Below the pieces are notes generated by a model. It was not told the origin of the DNA. It was given only the letters and a program-made list of their open reading frames with translations, and made no database searches. Below, piece by piece: positions 60,777 to 64,000 of a stretch of 64,000 nt of DNA (within the stretch, counting starts at the first letter, position 1; each line of letters starts with the position of its first letter). Position numbers and translations under genes: made by a program. This DNA comes from Cloacibacterium caeni (GTDB taxonomy: Bacteria > Bacteroidota > Bacteroidia > Flavobacteriales > Weeksellaceae). Where the stretch lies: NCBI RefSeq assembly GCF_907163125.1, contig NZ_OU015319.1, positions 1,798,001 to 1,862,000 on the forward strand, in the 5' to 3' direction.

Positions 60777-61040
60777 ATGAAACTTCCAATAATTTGTCCG
60801 AGTTGCGAAAATGCGCTCAATGTGAGCCAAATGAAATGCAACCATTGCGAAACCGAAGTGAACGGAAACTATGAACTTCCGCTTTATTTGAAACTTTCAA
60901 GAGAAGACCAAGATTTTATTCTTGATTTTTTTCTAACCAGCGGAAGCATTAAAGAAATGGCTTCTAAAGCAGGAAATTCTTATCCTACCATGAGAAATAA
61001 AATGGATGATTTAATTGAAAAAATTAAAAATTTAAAATGA
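60777..61040 (+). CDS. DUF2089-family zinc-ribbon/HTH protein
   Basis: This 87-aa protein has two CxxC pairs (CPSC, CNHC) forming a zinc ribbon in the first 30 residues and a helical HTH-like region (about 40-87, SREDQDFILDFFLTSGSIKEMASKAGNSYPTMRNKMDDLIEKI) that matches DUF2089. Such proteins look like small DNA-binding regulators; this one heads a four-gene cassette. It overlaps the next gene by 4 nt (ATGA). The tandem repeat and promoter box lie just upstream. Confidence 0.83.
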   Translation: MKLPIICPSCENALNVSQMKCNHCETEVNGNYELPLYLKLSREDQDFILDFFLTSGSIKEMASKAGNSYPTMRNKMDDLIEKIKNLK

Positions 61041-61438
61041 AAAAAGTTGCAGTAAAAATTGGATTGGAATTGCTAATCCCGATTAATATTATATTTCTTT
61101 GGATTTTATTCAAAGGCATTGCAGAAAATAAAATTTCGGCAATTACTATTGGTGTTATTGTTATGATTTTTGTGAACATTATTTTCTTTGGTATAAAATA
61201 TTATTTTGAAAATGAATATTTACACATCAAAAGTCCTTTTCACAATTTGAAGATTGACATACAAAGCATTACTAAAATTGAAAAAACTTCAAATTTGTTT
61301 TCTTCACCTGCGCCAAGTATTTTCGGAAGAGTTGAAGTTTATTACCAAAACAACAGCATCGTGATTTCTCCCAGAAATTTTGATGAATTTAAAAATGAAT
61401 TATTAAAAATGAATCCAAACATAATCGTAAAAGAATAA
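61037..61438 (+). CDS. Membrane protein with bacterial PH-like domain
   Basis: This 133-aa protein has two N-terminal membrane helices (about 9-29 and 35-58) and a soluble C-terminal half (about 60-133, YYFENEYLHIKSPFHNLKIDIQSITKIEKTSN and VEVYYQNNSIVISPRNFDEFKNEL) that fits bacterial PH domains of the PF06713 type. It overlaps the DUF2089 gene by 4 nt and precedes the YIP1-like gene by 3 nt, so it is part of the same operon. The function is unknown. Confidence 0.72.
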   Translation: MKKVAVKIGLELLIPINIIFLWILFKGIAENKISAITIGVIVMIFVNIIFFGIKYYFENEYLHIKSPFHNLKIDIQSITKIEKTSNLFSSPAPSIFGRVEVYYQNNSIVISPRNFDEFKNELLKMNPNIIVKE

Positions 61439-61441
61439 ACT

Positions 61442-62029
61442 ATGAACTGGCAAACTCTATTCAATCCGTTTTCTAAATTTTCAGAAAAAACACTATTGGC
61501 AATTGGTATTTTGGCAAGTATATTATTAATCATTGCTTGTTATTTCACCGATACCAAAATGGACAGTTTACTGCATTTTTCTCCTGCAAAAGATTTAAGT
61601 TTTAATTCCATTGCTTTATATACAATAATCAGTTTGATTTACGCCATTGTTTTGCTATTTATTTTGGGTAAAATTTTCAATAGTAAAACTAGAATTATTG
61701 ATATTGTAAATGCAGTTTTAGTTTCTCAAGTTCCTGTAATCGTCATTGTATTGGGTACAAAACTTATTAAACTTGACAAAATTTCTAAACAAATTGCAGA
61801 AACATCTGCCCAAAATAAAGTTTTGGACATTAACATTTTTGACCTAATGTACTTAATGGTATTCAGTTTCGGAAGTTTAATTTTCATCATATACAGTTTT
61901 GTATTGCTTTTCAATGGTTTTAAAACTGCAACGAACATTAAAAAATGGCAACACATTGTTATTTTCGCTTTTGTCTTGCTTGTCGGAATTTTAATCTGTC
62001 AAACATTCTTACCTCAATTTAAATTATAA
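61442..62029 (+). CDS. YIP1-like multi-pass membrane protein
   Basis: This 195-aa protein has five hydrophobic segments (about 15-35, 55-78, 88-107, 135-158, 168-188) and an N-terminal NPFSKFSEKTL motif, as in YIP1-family proteins. A short hydrophilic loop (residues about 108-130) separates helices three and four. It is the third gene of the cassette. The family's function in bacteria is not known. Confidence 0.7.
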   Translation: MNWQTLFNPFSKFSEKTLLAIGILASILLIIACYFTDTKMDSLLHFSPAKDLSFNSIALYTIISLIYAIVLLFILGKIFNSKTRIIDIVNAVLVSQVPVIVIVLGTKLIKLDKISKQIAETSAQNKVLDINIFDLMYLMVFSFGSLIFIIYSFVLLFNGFKTATNIKKWQHIVIFAFVLLVGILICQTFLPQFKL

Positions 62030-62047
62030 TCACAAAAATTTAATACA

Positions 62048-63406
62048 ATGAAAACACTTATTTCTATGGTGCTAATTTTATTAGCACAGACTTTTTACGC
62101 CCAAGAAATCATAGGTCCTTGGCAAGGCGAATTAGATATTCAAGGAATGAAACTACCTCTAATTCTGCATGTTAATAAAGATGGAGAAAATTTAAAATCT
62201 ACTCTAGACAGTCCAAAACAAGGCGCAAAAGATTTACCTGTTTCTAAAACCGAATTTGTAAACAATGAACTAAAATTTGAAGCAACCAATCTTGGAGTTT
62301 CTTACAAAGGAACTCTAAAAGATGGAAAAATTGAAGGCACTTTTTCGCAAGGCGGAATGCAATTGCCTCTAACTTTTGTAAAATCAACTGGCGAAAACAA
62401 AACCGTTTTCAATCGTCCACAAACTCCAAAAGAACCTTTTGATTATAAGACAGAAGAAGTAACTTTCGTGAATCCAATCGATAAAAATACTTTGGCTGGA
62501 ACGATTTCAATCCCTAAAAATTTTAAAAATTCTGATAAAATTTTGGTAATGATTACAGGTTCTGGAAAACAAAACCGCGACGAAGAACTTTTCGGACACA
62601 AACCTTTTGCTGTAATTGCTGATGATTTTGCCAAAAAAGGAATTGCTACTTTGCGACTAGATGACAGAGGAATTGGTGGTTCTTCCAAGGGAAAAGATGA
62701 CGACACTTCTGCAAATTATGCAACCGATATTTCTACAGCAGTTGATTTTTTGGTGAAAAAAGGGTATAAAAATATTGGTTTAATTGGTCATTCTGAAGGT
62801 GGAATGATTGCACCAATAGTTTCAACTACAAATAAAAATGTGAAATTTTTAGTTTTAATGGCAGGTCCTGGAACTCAATTAGATGAACTATTATTGAAAC
62901 AAAATGAATCGGCTGGAAAATTAGCAGGAATGTCTGACAAAGATTTGGCTGAAGCAAAAATCGGTAATCAAAAAATATATAATTTCATCAAAAATTACAA
63001 AGGAAACAACTATGAAACAGATTTGAAAAATTTCATGACAGAAAATTTCAAAGGAAAGATGACAGATGCAGAAATTAATCAAACTGTAAATCAAACCAAG
63101 AAAAATTGGTTCAGATATTTTATCAAATTCAATCCTGATCATTATCTATCTAAAATTAAAATTCCTGTTTTAGCATTGAATGGAAGTAAAGATTTTCAAG
63201 TTCCTGCAAAAGATAATTTAGCAGCCATCAAAAAATCTTTAACAAAAGCAGGAAACAAAAACTTTGAAATTGCAGAAATGGAAGGTCTTAATCATCTCTT
63301 CCAAGAATGTAAAACGGGAGCATTTTCAGAATATGCAGACATAGAACAAACTATTTCTCCGAAAGTGTTAGAAAAGATGAGTTCTTGGATTTTGAAAAGA
63401 AAATAG
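62048..63406 (+). CDS. Exported alpha/beta hydrolase (S33-like)
   Basis: This 452-aa protein has a signal peptide (residues 1-18, ending QTFYAQ) and an N-terminal beta-rich domain (about 20-115, IIGPWQGELDIQGMKLPLILHVNKDGE), then an alpha/beta hydrolase domain (about 130-452). The nucleophile serine is in GLIGHSEGG, the aspartate in LNGSKDFQVP and the histidine in EGLNHLFQ. It would act in the periplasm on an ester or peptide. It ends the four-gene cassette; a bidirectional terminator follows. Confidence 0.88.
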   Translation: MKTLISMVLILLAQTFYAQEIIGPWQGELDIQGMKLPLILHVNKDGENLKSTLDSPKQGAKDLPVSKTEFVNNELKFEATNLGVSYKGTLKDGKIEGTFSQGGMQLPLTFVKSTGENKTVFNRPQTPKEPFDYKTEEVTFVNPIDKNTLAGTISIPKNFKNSDKILVMITGSGKQNRDEELFGHKPFAVIADDFAKKGIATLRLDDRGIGGSSKGKDDDTSANYATDISTAVDFLVKKGYKNIGLIGHSEGGMIAPIVSTTNKNVKFLVLMAGPGTQLDELLLKQNESAGKLAGMSDKDLAEAKIGNQKIYNFIKNYKGNNYETDLKNFMTENFKGKMTDAEINQTVNQTKKNWFRYFIKFNPDHYLSKIKIPVLALNGSKDFQVPAKDNLAAIKKSLTKAGNKNFEIAEMEGLNHLFQECKTGAFSEYADIEQTISPKVLEKMSSWILKRK

Positions 63407-63412
63407 CAATAA

Positions 63413-63440
63413 AAAAGGTTCAGAAATTTCTGAACCTTTT
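63413..63440. terminator. Bidirectional terminator
   Basis: AAAAGGTTCAGAAATTTCTGAACCTTTT is a near-complete palindrome between the hydrolase gene and the convergent speA. Confidence 0.88.
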
Positions 63441-63443
63441 CTT

Positions 63444-64000
63444 TTATTTATAACCTAAAAGTTTTAGAACATCTTCAGGTTTTTGTTCTTCCGAAAATAC
63501 TTCGTATTGTAATTTTCCGTTTTTAGCTTTTTGGATGAGAATATGTTTCGGCTGAGGCAATAAACAGTGATGAACACCACCAAAACCAGCAATACTCTCT
63601 TGATAAGCTCCTGTGTTAAAGAAACCGATGTACAAAGGCTTGGTATCGCTGAACACTGGCAAATAAATCGCATTGGCATGTTGCTCAGAATTGTAATAAT
63701 CATCTGAATCACAAGTTAATCCGCCCAAGAAAACTCTTTCATAAGAATCTTCCCAACGATTCAGCGGAAACATAATAAAACGCTTTGAAATTGCCCAAGA
63801 ATCTGGAAGTGTAGTCATGAAAGAAGAGTCTATCATGTTCCATTTTTCTCTATCGTTTTGGCGTTTTTGAGAAATGATTTTGTATAAATTCCCAGCACTT
63901 TCACCTACGGTAAAACTACCAAATTCAGTATAGATGTTTGGTTCTTCTACTCCTTCTTCTTCACAGAATTTTTTAATTTGATACACGATTTCATTTGCCA
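63444..64000 (-). CDS. speA: Arginine decarboxylase, C-terminal part (5' end outside window)
   Basis: The frame is open to the right edge, giving the last 185 residues. Motifs of biosynthetic PLP arginine decarboxylases are present: VGESAGNLYKI, the catalytic cysteine in GLTCDSDD, and FFNTGAYQESIAG. This enzyme makes agmatine from arginine, the first step of putrescine synthesis. The agmatinase that would act next is a pseudogene on the same strand 2.9 kb downstream. The PLP lysine lies outside the window. Confidence 0.88.
   Translation of the reverse strand, partial: ANEIVYQIKKFCEEEGVEEPNIYTEFGSFTVGESAGNLYKIISQKRQNDREKWNMIDSSFMTTLPDSWAISKRFIMFPLNRWEDSYERVFLGGLTCDSDDYYNSEQHANAIYLPVFSDTKPLYIGFFNTGAYQESIAGFGGVHHCLLPQPKHILIQKAKNGKLQYEVFSEEQKPEDVLKLLGYK

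Overview
The window looks like a chromosomal segment of a low-GC Bacteroidetes bacterium, most likely a Flavobacteriia member of the Weeksellaceae (Chryseobacterium or Cloacibacterium-like). Reasons: AT-rich DNA, no Shine-Dalgarno sites, repeated TAnnTTTG (-7) promoter boxes, a secreted nuclease with a type IX secretion (T9SS) C-terminal signal, a DUF5606 protein, a short NuoG and methylmalonyl-CoA epimerase. The genus is inference.

Layout. 1-5.7 kb: the 3' end of tyrS, a fatty-acid desaturase, IS3-family copy 1, an Lrp/AsnC regulator divergent from a Cys/Met PLP lyase, and an esterase. 5.7-11.3 kb: mostly minus-strand housekeeping genes (pepP, gpsA, a YwnB/YwnA-like reductase and Rrf2 regulator pair, tRNA-CAT, methylmalonyl-CoA epimerase) plus an M23 peptidase and a tiny Lys-rich protein. 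11.5-22.1 kb: rbfA, a LolC/E-type permease, secreted endonuclease I, aroE, DUF349, ribD, yigZ, a zinc peptidase, a GNAT protein and a small membrane protein. 22.2-35.6 kb: a complete 14-gene complex I operon, nuoA-N, with heptad-repeat spacers. 35.7-45.2 kb: an MBL-fold hydrolase and a TetR-led efflux operon (TetR, cupin lipoprotein, TolC, HlyD, two ABC ATPases, two ABC-2 permeases), interrupted twice by one palindromic element, once carrying a GIY-YIG nuclease reading frame. 45.3-57 kb: CocE-type hydrolase, DUF202, mazG, DUF5606, def, yqgF, SixA-like phosphatase, Ppx/GppA, a lipoprotein, acyl-CoA ligase, nifU-like, mrp and a dicarboxylate symporter. 57-58.6 kb: IS copy 2. 58.6-64 kb: two BON-domain proteins, a broken agmatinase gene, a four-gene DUF2089/PH/YIP1/hydrolase cassette and the 3' part of speA.

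Most notable: (1) both IS copies sit in the loop of a rho-independent terminator, and the pre-insertion hairpins can be rebuilt exactly; (2) the palindromic element in the efflux operon occurs as an apparent parent (about 400 bp, with the GIY-YIG frame) and an 85 bp deletion derivative; (3) the DUF2089 cassette is preceded by a 21-bp tandem repeat and lies between speA and a decayed agmatinase; (4) a perfect 28-bp palindrome overlaps the TetR gene's own promoter. Many genes end in clear hairpin terminators, and several promoters put the start codon only 4-6 nt past the -7 box, suggesting leaderless mRNAs.
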